From Diplolepis rosae (taxonomy: Eukaryota; Arthropoda; Insecta; Hymenoptera; Diplolepididae): a stretch of DNA of 64,000 nucleotides. Position numbers and translations under genes: made by a program. The notes under the pieces are model-generated. The model was given only the letters and a program-made list of their open reading frames with translations. It was not told where the DNA came from and did not search any database. This document shows positions 28,218-39,310 of this stretch, in pieces (within the stretch, counting starts at the first letter, position 1; each line of letters opens with the position of its first letter). Location of the stretch: NCBI GenBank assembly GCA_030998225.1, contig JAPYXD010000555.1:868001-932000 (forward strand). The letters run 5' to 3'.

Positions 28218-28800
28218 AAGTTCCGGATTGAAATTCATTCCGAATCAATCCGCACTATTCCGAGCCATTCCGGAACTGATTCCGAACTAAACCGAGTTAT
28301 TCCGAATGACTCCAAAGCAAATTTTCAATTTGAATCAACCCGAAGCTAATTTAAAATCAATTCGAATAAATCCGAAATTTCAATCCGAATGAATCCGGTA
28401 AATTTCGGATTGATTCAAATTAAAAGTTTGGACTGATTCGGATTGGTCGGATTCATTCGGATTGATTTTAAATGGGCCTCTGATTGATAGGTATTAAAAC
28501 TGGCTTCGGATTTATTCGGAATAAGTCGGATTGGTTCAGAAACAGATTTCTGAATGAGTCGCATTGGTTTGGAATAAATTCCCGATCCGAGACTTTCTCC
28601 AGAGTACTTGACTAGTGCCCGACTAGTTCCCGATCAGTTTCCGACAATGAACTTCATCCTGGGTTGATTCTGCCGGTTCCCGATTTGACCCGGTCCGGTC
28701 ACGAGTCAATACGAACAATTCCTACCCAGTTCCCGGCCATGCAATACAGCCCGAGTTTGCCCGATAGGGATCCGGCCAGAAACCTTTTTGTATAATCGGG
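28218..28800 (-). repeat. TCCGAAT-word array plus GC-rich repeat, inverted copy 2
   Basis: 28443-28790 reads as the complement of 12284-12622. Left of it, 28218-28440 is a self-complementary array of ATTCCGAATCAATCCGA words. Together they look like one foldback element with a GC-rich end. Confidence 0.8.
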
Positions 28801-28839
28801 CTAACTGGGGCAATTTCCACAATAGGTGTCAATAATTAA

Positions 28840-29010
28840 AAACAATCGTAGACTTTATTTAAGAAATAAACAAGAAATATGCTTGAATATATGCGAAGAA
28901 CGTAAGACCGAACGCGAAGCGCGACGATCGAATCGCGTGCCCTAGGCGTCCTCAAATTTGTGAGTGAAGCACGTGATGAGAATGTGCCCGCGAAGCAAGC
29001 AGTTCTTTTA
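28840..29010 (-). repeat. GCGCTTCGCG repeat, copy 3 (inverted)
   Basis: On the minus strand it contains ACATTCTCATCACG, GATTCGATCG and GAGCGCGCTTCGCG-like words ending in CGTTCTTCGCATATATTCAAG, matching copies 1 and 2 in order. It is partial. Confidence 0.6.
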
Positions 29011-29019
29011 TAAATCAAA

Positions 29020-30403
29020 ATATCCAAACATTGTCGTGTATGGTAAGAAATAAAATAGTAATAAATAAAGAACTATAATATTTTATAATAATTCCTTGCT
29101 AAACATGAATTAAACAACGCCAATGTTGCAAGAAGAACACTTAAGTAGGAAATCGGCTTTGGTAGTACACATCTGGCAAGTAATACTCAAAAAACCGAGA
29201 CTAGACAAAACAGGAAAGTCTAAGAACGAGAAATAATCTAGTCGAAAATGAGACTTTCTCGTTTTGTCTCGTCTGAAACGGTATCATTAATCTTAATTTT
29301 AAACATATTGCAATTGAAATTAAAATTATGAAACTAGTATCTTAGACTTATGTACACACAATGCGCGTTTGGGTGCACCTGTGTTGCAAACAAGTGCAAG
29401 CAGGTAGAATTTTTATGATGCATTTTAATTTGTGCATAATAGTAATTGCACAATTGAGTAGTTAGGCGCAAGAACAATTTATTTAAATTTCTAGAAGTCA
29501 TTTTATTTGCATTTGTTTTGTACAACTTCATGTAGATAATAAATGAAAATTAGGTGACTTTTAAGAATGCAAGTACGCTGTTGTTGCAACCAACAGTTCA
29601 ATTGTTTTTTAGAGTTTAAAACAATTAATAAATATTAAAAATGAATATTTATCGAAAATGAAGTGTTTCAAATGTAGCTTTCATCCTATACAGTGAAAAA
29701 ACACGTTTTCTGTTAACAGTGTTTTTTTAAAAAAACAAAATTAGTTTACTATGTCATGTAGCTTTCAACACATTATATTATATAATATATACAGTATATT
29801 CATACACGTAATGGGAGAAAATTTCAGATACGTATCTAAAATTTAATTCATATTCTTTTAATAATAAAGGAGTATTTTATTCTTCATTAGAAACCTCACA
29901 AAATTTGTTCACTTGCTACGTCTCATTTAATGTTTTTTTACTGCATTAGATACTCACAATCAACAACATTATTTTTCAAAAAAAATGGCAAAATTTTTTC
30001 AATTAAATGAAAGAAATTATTTTTTTAATATATTATTTATGTGATTTAAAAATTTCTTCATTTAATTCAAATACAATATCGGGAAAAACTTGAGAAATAA
30101 TTTTATTACCTTGACCGAAGACAATTTTTTCTTCAAATTGAAGACAATATTTCTGTTAATCACATTACACGTGTACTTATGCAACTGTGCAGACATTAAT
30201 TTCTTAAATTCAAAGAAAAAAACAAAATCAAGAAATTTCTTTAAATCAAAGGAATTTTTCTTTAACCATATAGCAATGAACAAATTTGTTAGATTCAAGG
30301 AATTTTTTTTCAATCAAAGAACCTTTTTTCTGGTTGTATATATACCTGGTTTACTACAGAGTTTTCATTTTGAGGTTCGAAAGTGATTTTCTATATTAAT
30401 TAT
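29020..30403. other. AT-rich intergenic sequence
   Basis: No supported gene. A GAGACAAAACG/ACGAGACTT word block near 29190-29280 resembles the one near 23100. Complementary frames at 30062-30386 come from A/T-rich self-complementary sequence. Confidence 0.4.
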
Positions 30404-30574
30404 TATACTAAGAACGATGGATATAAAATTAACGACCCTGGTGCAATAACTATAAGACAGCTATCCAAGATTATAAGCGGTTTAATATATATTACAAAAA
30501 GTATAATTTAGATAGCTGTCGTATAGTCATTGCACTAGGATTGTTAATTTTACAATCCATTTTTCTTAGTGTAT
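30404..30574. mobile_element. Hairpin MITE ending ATACACTAAGAA, 171 bp
   Basis: About 65 bp at each end are complementary (CTAAGAACGATGGAT, AAAATTAACGACCCTGGTGCA, GACAGCTATC). The centre is AT-rich and unpaired. Confidence 0.8.
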
Positions 30575-32110
30575 AGCCAAGAAATTTTTTACAATAAAAT
30601 GTAAAATTTCTGCGCAGTACTTCTCCTTGGCTTTAAAATTGATACAGCATTGTACTATTATAGTAATTTAAAAATATTTTAAAAGAGACATTTTTAACAT
30701 AACTTCTACTTCAAAGATAAAATTTTTGAAACGGGAATTAACACAGCAAGTCACATAGGAATTTTAAAAAGGATATTTTCTAAAAAGATCCTATATAGGT
30801 TTCCATATAGATTCTTATATTTCTTTTACTCGATAGAGAAATTTAAGTCGGCTTCCTACATAAGATGCTACTTACAAGTATATTCCTACATAGGGCAAAC
30901 TATTCAGTAACCCGAGAAGGATATTGTCTTATTTAATAAATTTGATATTTATTACATGTTTACGAGACACCTTCAAATTAATCAATTACTGTGAATTTAT
31001 CAGTAGTCAATATTTTTTACAGGTAATAGAAATACAAAAAAGCACAAAAAGTAAATTACATAATATGAATATATGGTTCAAAATTTTCAGTATAACTTAC
31101 CGAGAGCCGGACAAGATGAAGTGGCAATGTATAGTAAAAAAAGCACGCTTATTGATATCCATTTTTGATTTGGCATACTATTTTTTTTTATTATTCTTTG
31201 GTATTTTTACCTGAAAAAAATGAGAAAAAAATGTATAAATTAGATTTTACAGGTATATAGTTTAAAATTTACAACATATACCTAATATCTATAATAATTA
31301 ATTGATTAATTTATTGAAAATACTCTTTCGTAAGAAAATTTAGATTCAATTCGTTAACATAACATTAAGCCCTTGCCTACAAGTGATTTTCATGTCTGAC
31401 CCGATATTCTTCTCTACGGAAAAATTTGATTAAATTTCACAAAAAAACACAATTTTATACAAAAACAAGACAAAATTTTATATAAGAATTTAATCAAATG
31501 TAATCGTACTATTGTGCTTTTCTATCAAATTTAATAAAATTTTCCAGCAGGGTTACTATATGAGTCTCGCACGATATTGTAGGTGAAGGGTTTAAACTAC
31601 CCTTATAAATAAAATCGTACAAAATCTGTATAAAATCCGTCCGGAAAATATCAAAATCTTTTATGAACAATATATATTTTTTTGATGTTTTTCGGGCAAT
31701 AAATATAAGTGGAAGCGTACAAAAAGCGGACAAAATATTTATATCTTGTACAAAAATAAGGGATCAAATCGGATATCAACGATACAAAGTAAGTGTATTT
31801 TGTGACTGATAAATTTTAAATGAGGCCACGGATATAATTCGGAAAAATAAATTATTTTGGTGTTCAAAAATTCAATGACACCTTTTTCAAAAATTAGCTT
31901 TAGAATGTATACATTATTTACAAGATATGAAAAGACTCGCTCAAGATAGGAACGGATGGAGAACTGCATCAAACCAGTCCCAGGACTGCTGACTATAGCA
32001 ACAACAAGTCCTAAAATGTGGTATTTTTTTCGCATTTCTTTCTGTTTTCTTGATATTTTAGAATTTTCTAAAAATAAAGTGGATATGAAAAATAAATATT
32101 TAGATATTCA
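30575..32110. other. AT-rich intergenic sequence, nothing recognised
   Basis: Short frames on both strands (for example 31739-32035 minus) carry no recognisable domain or bias. Confidence 0.4.
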
Positions 32111-32280
32111 ACTATGGGACAGCCGCATATTACAATACTCGCATATACCCGCAAATTGTAATATCTGGATATTTAGTTTTGATAAGTAAGATATTTCAAT
32201 GTGCAGAAATAAATATCTTATATGTTACAGTAGAGTATCTAGATATTAAAACTGAATATATGAGATGACTGTTCCATAGT
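32111..32280. mobile_element. MITE, ACTATGGGACAGCC family, copy 2
   Basis: The left end ACTATGGGACAGCC pairs with the right end GACTGTTCCATAGT. Internal GATATTTAGTT and TATCTAGATATT words match copy 1 at 4710-4872. Confidence 0.75.
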
Positions 32281-32372
32281 TGAATATCTGGATAATAATT
32301 TTTAGTATCCGTATTCCTCCGTGTAACAGATGATTTTGGCTTAAGGTAGTCCGGTAGCGATCAAGTGAGGAA

Positions 32373-32755
32373 CACTGAGAAAAAAGATTTGTTTGAATTA
32401 AAAAAAATAATTTGTTTGAACGACTTTCTTTGATTTAAAGACATGATTTGTTTAAATGAAATAAAATTTGTTTGATTCAAACAAAATATCTTTGAACCAA
32501 ATAAATATTTGTTTAAATCAAATTAATTTTTCTTCAAAACAAAGAAATTAATGCATTGATATATGGTTCCAAGATATAATTTGTTTGATTTAAGGCAGAA
32601 ATTTATTTAATTCGAACAAATATTTATTTGGTCCAAAGATATTTTGTTTGAATCAAAGAAATTTTGTTTCATTTAAACAAATTATTTCTTTAAATCAAAG
32701 ATTGTCGTTCAAACAAATTATTTTTTTTGATTCAATAAAATCTTTTTTCTCAGTG
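32373..32755. mobile_element. CACTGAGAAAAAAGAT MITE built of TTTGATTCAAACAAA words
   Basis: The ends CACTGAGAAAAAAGATTT and their complement bound an inverted array of AATTTGTTTGAA, AATCAAAGAAA and ATTTATTTGG words. The two halves are complementary over almost their whole length, so the element is one long hairpin. Confidence 0.85.
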
Positions 32756-32960
32756 AACTATAATAATTTTTCGAAAATGTTTCATGCGCGTTGCAAAATT
32801 TCGAACATTGTGCGGAAAAATTTTTTCCGTTATAATTTATTATTATTAATTTATTCATATTCTGGACTTACATTGACCCTTAATTAATAATTGAAGATAT
32901 ATGTTGATGTTGGTAATTGGCTTTAGGGTCCAAGGTTGATAAAAACTCAGAGTTTTACAT

Positions 32961-33002
32961 AATCAGACGTTTCGGCTCTGATCGGAGGCCTCATCAGTGA
33001 TT
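32961..33002 (-). ncRNA. Hammerhead ribozyme, minimal stem III, minus-strand copy
   Basis: This is the mirror copy in the left arm of the palindrome. The core CTGATGA (32997-32991), stem II, GAAACGTC and stem I AATCA/TGATT are all present. It differs from the plus copy by one base in the stem II bulge (C instead of G). All catalytic-core bases are conserved. Confidence 0.75.
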
Positions 33003-33233
33003 TATTTAAATCTTGATTAAAATTACGATTTTTTGTATAAATGTTATTATCCAGTTTTTTCTTTTTCCGTTTTTTGAGAAGACACATAACTTAGACTGCA
33101 CACACTTCTCCCCTGGGAGGTTGACTAGAAGTGTGTGCAGTCTAAGTTATGTGTCTTCCCAAAAAACGGAAAAAGAAAAAACTGGATAATAACATTTATA
33201 CAAAAAATCGTAATTTTAACCAAGATTTAAATA

Positions 33234-33275
33234 AATCACTGATGAGGGCTCCGATCAGAGCCGAAACGTCTGATT
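33234..33275 (+). ncRNA. Hammerhead ribozyme, minimal stem III, plus-strand copy
   Basis: The order is AATCA (stem I), CTGATGA core at 33239-33245, and stem II with GG-CTC pairing to GAGCC around CGATCA (one-base bulge at 33248). GAAA follows at 33263-33266, then CG, then GTC with the predicted cleavage after 33270, and TGATT completing stem I. Stem III is reduced to the self-complementary ACGT, so cleavage would need a dimer, as described for Penelope-associated hammerheads. Confidence 0.8.
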
Positions 33276-33644
33276 ATGTAAAACTCTGAGTTTTTATCAA
33301 CCTTGGACCCTAAAGCCAATTACCAACATCAACATATATCTTCAATTATTAATTTAATTTCCCAACGGTTCCATAGTTTTCCGCAACGCCGCTACCAGAA
33401 AATTTTTCGCAAATCCGTGATATTATGAGTCCGCGAAATAACCTTTTCATAAGAGCCCATGTTAAAATTCCATATTTCGAGACGTGATAATTCAAAATTT
33501 AATACGGTAAGGCCCTAAGTGGCAGGGGACTTTTCAATCGGGAGGAATCTAATCTATAGGTATATGAAGTAAAAAAGGGCACTTAACCACCCCCTTCCCA
33601 CTACCGGACTACCTTAAATTTAGCCGCCCAGTATTTAAGCGCAT

Positions 33645-33732
33645 AAGTCTATCCTTTTTTAATGGTCTAGTTAATATTATATTTTGAGTTAGCCGATTTT
33701 TAGACTTGAATTAAAACTTTTTTTTACTGTGA
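33645..33732 (+). repeat. Dispersed 85-bp repeat (AATGGTCTAGTT...TTAGCCGATTTTTAGACTTG)
   Basis: The same sequence recurs at 41320-41402 in the same orientation, ending in a T-run followed by ACTGTG or ACAGTG. It is a short element end of unknown family. Confidence 0.65.
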
Positions 33733-33954
33733 GTCTTTGAAATGGTTCTTCATATACTGAGAGAAATTTTTGGTATTTTGACAAGTCTTTGTGATTAAGT
33801 TTGTTTTAAACTATGTTTTTCAGGCCAGGTCATCCAGAAATCTGATTAAAATAACAATTTTCCTAGTTACCTGAATTGAAAATGTAGTTGAGGACAAATT
33901 CAACAACGAAAATTTCTCTGATCAGAGTAGAAACTGCAAATAAAGAAGGGTAAG

Positions 33955-34105
33955 TAATTTGTATCGAATCATTTCGAACCGATTCGAAAAACGTTTTGTA
34001 TTTTATTCAAAAACGGTCAAAAATCAATCCGACTTAATCCGATTCAATCCGAATGAATCCGAGGTCGGAATGATTCGGATTGAAAACTTGGTTCGAATAA
34101 TATAT
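33955..34105. repeat. TCCGAATCAATCC word array
   Basis: A shorter member of the self-complementary TCCGAAT family seen at 7935 and 28218, with CGTTTTGTA and AAAACGGTCAAAAATC flanks shared with 8041-8090. Confidence 0.7.
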
Positions 34106-34109
34106 ATTT

Positions 34110-34930
34110 AATAAATAGTAGAAGATAGTGGGGTATTGTCACCGGTGGGGCAAAGTCATCACTCGCCAATTTTGAGGAAACTCTAAACGATATGAACATG
34201 ATTTTATTGGTGAAAGTCGGTCTTACTGCCTTAACGCGCCGACATTACAGGTAGAGTTTAGTAGCATTCGAGGTTATGTTGCGTTGTTTACAGTGTGACA
34301 CGTGTATTAGGCATAGAGATATTACAGATAGAGTTGACAAGCCAGCCTGAAACCTGTCAGCTCGGGCGAGAGGGGGGGGGGGATTTGGAGGGTTAGGCTG
34401 TCTCTCTCTAACGCGGCAGGCATAGAAAAAGACAGAAAAACCACCCATCGTCTCTCTTTCGATCTCACCGAGTTTCCAGACTGACGTCGCCACTTACAGA
34501 GCGGCCTATGGCTTGTCTCCTCTATCTATAATATCTTCTATGGTATTAGGTAGTGAAAAGTAATTTTTGACGCTCGAAGAAATTTTGGTCCAGTGTCAAT
34601 ATTTTAGGTATGTTGGTTATATTCGGAAGAGTTTGTAAAACATAATCATAGCACTCATTTTGACATTTTTTTTGAAACACTACCAAAGTATATAAAATAT
34701 GTGAATTTGTCTTAATTATTTATTTATTTATTATTTTCGTAAAAATGTAAAATTTCTCTTACAAAATTGGTTTATTTATCATTTATAGAAGAAATTTCAG
34801 AAGAACTTAAAACAGTAAATAAATAGATTAATGATTAAATAACCTACGTAAATATAAATAAATAAAACGAGAATAATAATTATGAACTATATACAAATTT
34901 TTCTAAATCATTTCAGTCGATTATTTCGAT
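34110..34930. other. Intergenic region with GGGGTATTGTCACCGGTGGGG block
   Basis: 34125-34170 resembles a transposon end. A G-run (34371-34381) and CpG-containing block follow up to 34510. The minus frame 34245-34493 runs through these and is not supported as a gene. Confidence 0.35.
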
Positions 34931-35038
34931 AATTAGAAGAGTGTATCATTCACCATGATAACCGAACTCTACCATATCGACCCTATCAACCTGTGATTCA
35001 GAATTAAAACGTCATTTAAGATCAGATGGAATTTTCAA

Positions 35039-35391
35039 TATATATTTAAACAATTTTTTCTGTGAAAAAAGGAACGCTTCCACTCCGCTGAGTATCGAGC
35101 CCAGGACCTTTCGATTGCCGGTCGAATGCTCTATCATCTGAGCTACTGAGGTTCCACAAAACTTTTCTCACAGAATCTATTTACGCCAATTTGGCCACGG
35201 ATATATCTTGAACTATATACAAATTTTTCTAAATCATTTCAGTCGATTATGTCGATAATTAGAAGAGTGTATCATTCACCTCCGTAGCTCAGATGATAGA
35301 GCATTCGACCGGCAATCGAAAGGTCCTGGGCTCGATACTCAGCGGAGTGGAAGCGTTCCTTTTTTCACAGAAAAAATTGTTTAAATATATA
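35039..35391. repeat. Inverted pair of tRNA-derived SINE-like units
   Basis: Arms 35039-35146 (minus) and 35284-35391 (plus) are near-perfect complements around a 137-bp spacer. Part of the spacer (35210-35280) is a direct copy of 34880-34955. Both arms carry a tRNA-like head followed by TGGAAGCG, a T-run and AAAAAATTGTTTAAATATAT. Confidence 0.85.
35280..35350 (+). repeat. tRNA-like sequence (SINE head), potential anticodon GGC
   Basis: The A box TAGCTCAGATGATAGAGCA and B box (GGGCTCGATACTC) are intact enough for pol III. Stems: CTCCG/CGGAG acceptor, TTCGA/TCGAA anticodon stem with loop CCGGCAA, CTGGG/CTCAG T stem. The anticodon position reads GGC, but U33 is C and the acceptor pairs only 5 bp. 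I call it a tRNA-derived repeat and not a working tRNA. The mirror copy is 35080-35150 minus. Confidence 0.65.
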
Positions 35392-35399
35392 GAGAATAA

Positions 35400-36320
35400 T
35401 AATTGTTTATTATTTCAAATGTTTTATAAATGGTTTAAAAAAATAAAAATACTTTATTGAAAAAAAAAATTAATAAAAACTTGAAAATGATGAAGAAAAA
35501 ATTTCAAATCGAATAAATTAGGAACATGTACTCGTGAATAACTAAATATATTAATAAAGAAATGGACGTAATAAAGGAATCATTCGAAAAATAGGTCAAT
35601 GTATTGGTGCGTCAAAAATATGATAGAGCGCATGAACTCTAATAATATAAATACTATCCAAATAAAGCAAACATTTATTAATGATGTACTCTTTTTTTTC
35701 TACAATATCCACATGCATTAGACTAAAAGTGGAATATAGACAGTATTTAAATAAGAAAAAAATTGAAAATAAAAATAATTATTTCTCATTCTTCAATTAC
35801 TTGTCTGGAAGAAGCGTTCATTTCTTAACTTAAAATGGAAAGACTTTCATTTTGACCGTTTTATCAACACGTTCGGGTTAAAATGTCAGCCTTGATCAAT
35901 TATTTTGAACATTTTAATTTTTATCTCAATTTTATTATGATTGTTTTTGAATGGTACATTATAGTATTTTGTTTGTCACAGTAGCATTTTCATTCGAAAA
36001 ACTTCATGAAATAGCTATATTGTAAAATAAGTGTTAAAATATTATATGGCTATATTAAGCAGGTTGAAATTTCGATACAATATTATTTCTGAAAAAATTA
36101 TTCTTGTCAAAATAAGAAATGTATGTTTATAATTAATATTTATTTGAAATAATAAGCAAATAAAGAATATACCTACTCAGGTATTTTTTTATTTACTTAT
36201 TACTTTGAATAAATATTAGTTATAAAAATAAATATGACCTACTTACACATTTTTCATTCTGTCATTTCACACGTGACGTAACAGTTACGAAAATATTTCT
36301 CCCGGGAGTAAGCCGGTGGC
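35400..36320. other. AT-rich intergenic sequence, nothing recognised
   Basis: Long A-rich runs and no supported frame. Confidence 0.5.
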
Positions 36321-36321
36321 G

Positions 36322-36418
36322 AAATAGTATATTGTGCCGTAAACACAAGGGAAGAAACAGAGCGATTGTGTCGAGCGTGAAGTTTGCTGCGCGAGACAAA
36401 ATTTCTCTTCTTTCCGTA
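36322..36418 (+). repeat. Relative of the 134-bp SMPD1-intron repeat
   Basis: It shares AGTATATT, GAAACAGAGCGATTG and GTGAAGTTTGCTG with the units at 10977-11240, but has different ends (GTGCCGTAAACAC / TCCGTATACAC). Confidence 0.6.
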
Positions 36419-36962
36419 TACACGGAGAAAAAAATCTAACTATATAGTAAGCTGAGCTCTTCCTATTAAAGCACCGAATTTAATGTGCGAAATTTGTATG
36501 AGCCTCTACCGCTATTTGCATGAAGTCATGCATTGTTACCATGGAATATCTTATACTATAAAAGAAACAAGCGCATGCCATTATTGCTTGTGTCATATGC
36601 TGTCAGAGCAATGTTCTCCCCTGACTATGGTTGTAAGAAACTCATTCTATTTCAGTATGAGTTCTTTTACAACCGAGAGAACACGTCAGGTGCTACGTTC
36701 GAAAGTAGACGTAGCCTAACATCTCGGTTGCAAGAGAACTCATATTGAAATAGGATGGGTTTCTTGTAACTATAGCAATGCGAAATTCGAACTATTTTAA
36801 CAAGGCACAACTGCTCTAAAAGCATGAAACTTAGTACTTTTTTAGCATAAAGGGATCCCTGCTTAAAATGTATGATTTTTTCACCAGGATAGCAAGAACG
36901 AAACCTGCTACAAAAGCATGACTAGTGTTCTTACTATTATAGTCAGATTTTTTCTCCGTGTA
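36419..36962. mobile_element. MITE with ACACGGAGAAAAAAATCT TIRs, 544 bp, TA-flanked
   Basis: TACACGGAGAAAAAAATCT at the left is matched by its complement at the right. Inside, 36620-36780 forms a second palindrome (TTGTAAGAAACTCATTC / its complement). The short frames through it are artefacts. Confidence 0.85.
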
Positions 36963-37059
36963 GCACACAATTATTTCTTCTACACTCATAAATAATGGCT
37001 AATTCTATATAGCCAGTTAAATGAATCGCAAACAAGGGCAATTAGAAATCGCTTCCTGT

Positions 37060-37375
37060 TTCCCTTGCTTTCTGAAATATGCCAACAAGATGCCGATAAT
37101 ATGCCAAATTTGGCATTCCCTCCAACGAGATTTCTTCCAACCAGCGTTCCCTTATATGAGCGCTTCATTGTTCCCTACAACGAGGAGCTGATCGACCCCT
37201 TTTACCCACTACTATGGGATAAAGCGCGCTCGAATTTGAATTTGAAACAGTAACGCGCATAACAACGAGTAGGGTATGGAGGGTTTCTCTTTCGCGCCCG
37301 TTGCAGAGAACACTCCGAAGCTCGAGCTTCTCGTTGGAGGGAATCTTGAGTGTATCTGCAATCTCCATATTATTC
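37060..37375. repeat. Composite repeat with TCCCTCCAACGAGA words
   Basis: GATTCCCT(CC/AT)AACGAGAAGCTCGAG words on both strands also occur at 60780-60905 and 61440-61560. The pieces are in different orders, so this is a family with rearranged modules. Confidence 0.55.
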
Positions 37376-39070
37376 TGATTACGTGACTATTATTGGAAAT
37401 TGTTACCCTACAGAAAAATAGGCTCCGAACAGTTATCTGCGCATGCGCGACGTCTAAGTTCTTATAAGTCTTCTATAATCGTCCACTTTGCATTCTTTTT
37501 ACAAGCGTGTAAAATGGGCCATTATTTACGGGTGTGGAAGAAAATTATTTTCACCTAATCGCTTAATACACATCAGATTGTGATTATTTTTTACGAGTCG
37601 TTATAAAATTATATTCATATTAATTTTAATGAAATAAGTTATAATATCAAATGGCTACAAAGCTGAAATAAAAATTTAAAATATGAAATATGCTATACCA
37701 GTAAAAATATTCGCGGATGTTTGAGGTTGTTTAAATAATCTTGATCATGTGTTTAAAATAATATGTATATTGTTTAATATAATATTATGTTTCGCTTGCA
37801 AATTATAAACATTATGGGCCCCAATATTTGATGCTATGTGTCATTATATTTTGTGTCCAATATTATGGAGTAAACAAAAGATAAATTTTCTCCTCATTAT
37901 GCAACATTAAACGGGTGTTAATTAAAAACCGTTGGTTAAAGATATAGATACATTCAGATAGTCTTCTGTGTTATTACTATAGGGTTAAAAATTGAAGATC
38001 AATAACAAGATCAGTAAAATTTGCAAGATTGACCCAAGATAAAGCATTCATTATTGTATCTCAATTTGAAAGTAAAATTTTACAATTAAGTTGGTGCAAA
38101 CTATCATGACCTTTTATCATATCTGTTTACCGTTTTCAATGCTTAAAATGACTGTAGTAATTAAATTATTTATTTAAAAGGTTTACAAAAATGGCAGTTA
38201 GAAAGGGGTGATACAATCATCAGCCTTTTACTAGGAGTCAGTGATCTCGATCGAAGTTTTGTCTCGACTGCCGCTTATATCCAGCTATCCAGTCGAAACC
38301 TCAATTGTTTATCCTTAAGTTTGCGAACTGATATGGGCCGCATCCAGGAACAGTCACGGTGGTCACTCCCAAGAACCGTCCTTAGATCAAGCCGATCAAG
38401 TTTTGTTTATAAAAAATGCTTCCATCATGACTTACCATTGATGTTTATTGTGTTTAACAATATCTCTATATGAATAGCTAAAGTTTATTTCCTTTATCTA
38501 AGTAATTAATAACTAAAGATTGACCGTTTTAGACACAATTTCCTTATCTTTATACATAGATATAAGAATAAATCTATATGTGGGTACTGTTTTTATCCAT
38601 TCAATAAAATAAACGTTGCTCTCGTTATCTCTCTAAGAGAAGTATATTAGTATATTTGATATCATCCAATGCAAAGCATGCTTCTATTGTAAGTAATACA
38701 ATTTGAGAATCGTTTTATGGTATGTAAATACATGTTATAGCAGATAAAAATTTTCAACAAAACATGCCAGATACTTTCCATTTTTTTAAATTACTTATAT
38801 ATGAAGGAAGAGGCGTACAAAATGGCAGGATCGGAAAAATTGAATACTGTAAATAATAGGTGTATTTGTTTACTTTTTTATGAATGTTTCACGTAGAATA
38901 ATTAGAAGAAAGTAGAAAATAAACTATACTCATATAGGAAATAAAAGATGGAAAAGTGTGGTAGAAATGCAGTGTTTTAAGCATATTTTGATAGTCTCAC
39001 ATCATTTAAAAAGCAATGTTTTAATAGGCGAGATATTTTTGTTAATCTCTTGAACTTATAAACAAGTTTT
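37376..39070. other. AT-rich intergenic sequence
   Basis: A less AT-rich block at 38205-38400 (GATCTCGATCGAAG, CAGTCACGGTGGTCACTCCC) may be an old element; I find no second copy. No gene is supported. Confidence 0.4.
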
Positions 39071-39076
39071 AAACAC

Positions 39077-39310
39077 ACGCTGTTAGAAATTTCTACCATA
39101 ATTTCCCGAAACACGTGACTGGACTTTTATTCAGTTACAGATTCATAAAATTAAGATAGAATTTCAGAAAATTACGTTACTTATAAGTAAATTTAAAAAA
39201 AGATTTCATAATTTTCTGTAAAAAAGTGTTGAATATTCTGATACTTGTAACTAGAAATTTTGAAACCTATAACAGGAATAATTTTACGTTTTGGGTAATT
39301 GAAGTTTTAT
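39077..39310. mobile_element. Element starting CACACGCTGTTAGAAATTTC, copy 2
   Basis: CTGTTAGAAATTTCTACC, CGAAACACGTGACTGGA and CAGTTAC words are the inverted counterparts of 23460-23577. The copy is partial on its right side. Confidence 0.6.

Larger units (their letters stand above)
32882..33354. mobile_element. 473-bp palindrome from a Penelope-like retroelement or retrozyme end
   Basis: Two arms of about 228 bp (32882-33109 and 33127-33354) are almost exact complements around a 17-base loop. Each arm contains a hammerhead ribozyme core, a signature of Penelope-like retroelement terminal repeats in animals (family knowledge). No reverse transcriptase or GIY-YIG frame is present, so this is a non-coding end piece in head-to-head duplication, or a retrozyme-like derivative. 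Confidence 0.75.
32341..33617. mobile_element. TTAA-bounded composite element with TTAAGGTAGTCCGGTAG TIRs
   Basis: The left end TTAAGGTAGTCCGGTAG is matched by its complement at 33601-33617. The interior contains a CACTGAGAAAAAA MITE (32373-32755) and the hammerhead palindrome (32882-33354). Removing both would leave about 420 bp of non-coding host element. No transposase is present. Confidence 0.8.

Noticed and set aside
30062..30386. Overlapping ORFs on both strands rich in Phe, Lys and Asn
   Set aside because: Composition is that expected of AT-rich self-complementary DNA.
35280..35350. Functional tRNA-Ala (GGC)
   Set aside because: U33 is replaced by C, the acceptor stem pairs over only 5 bp, and a mirror copy with the same repeat tail sits next to it, pointing to a SINE.
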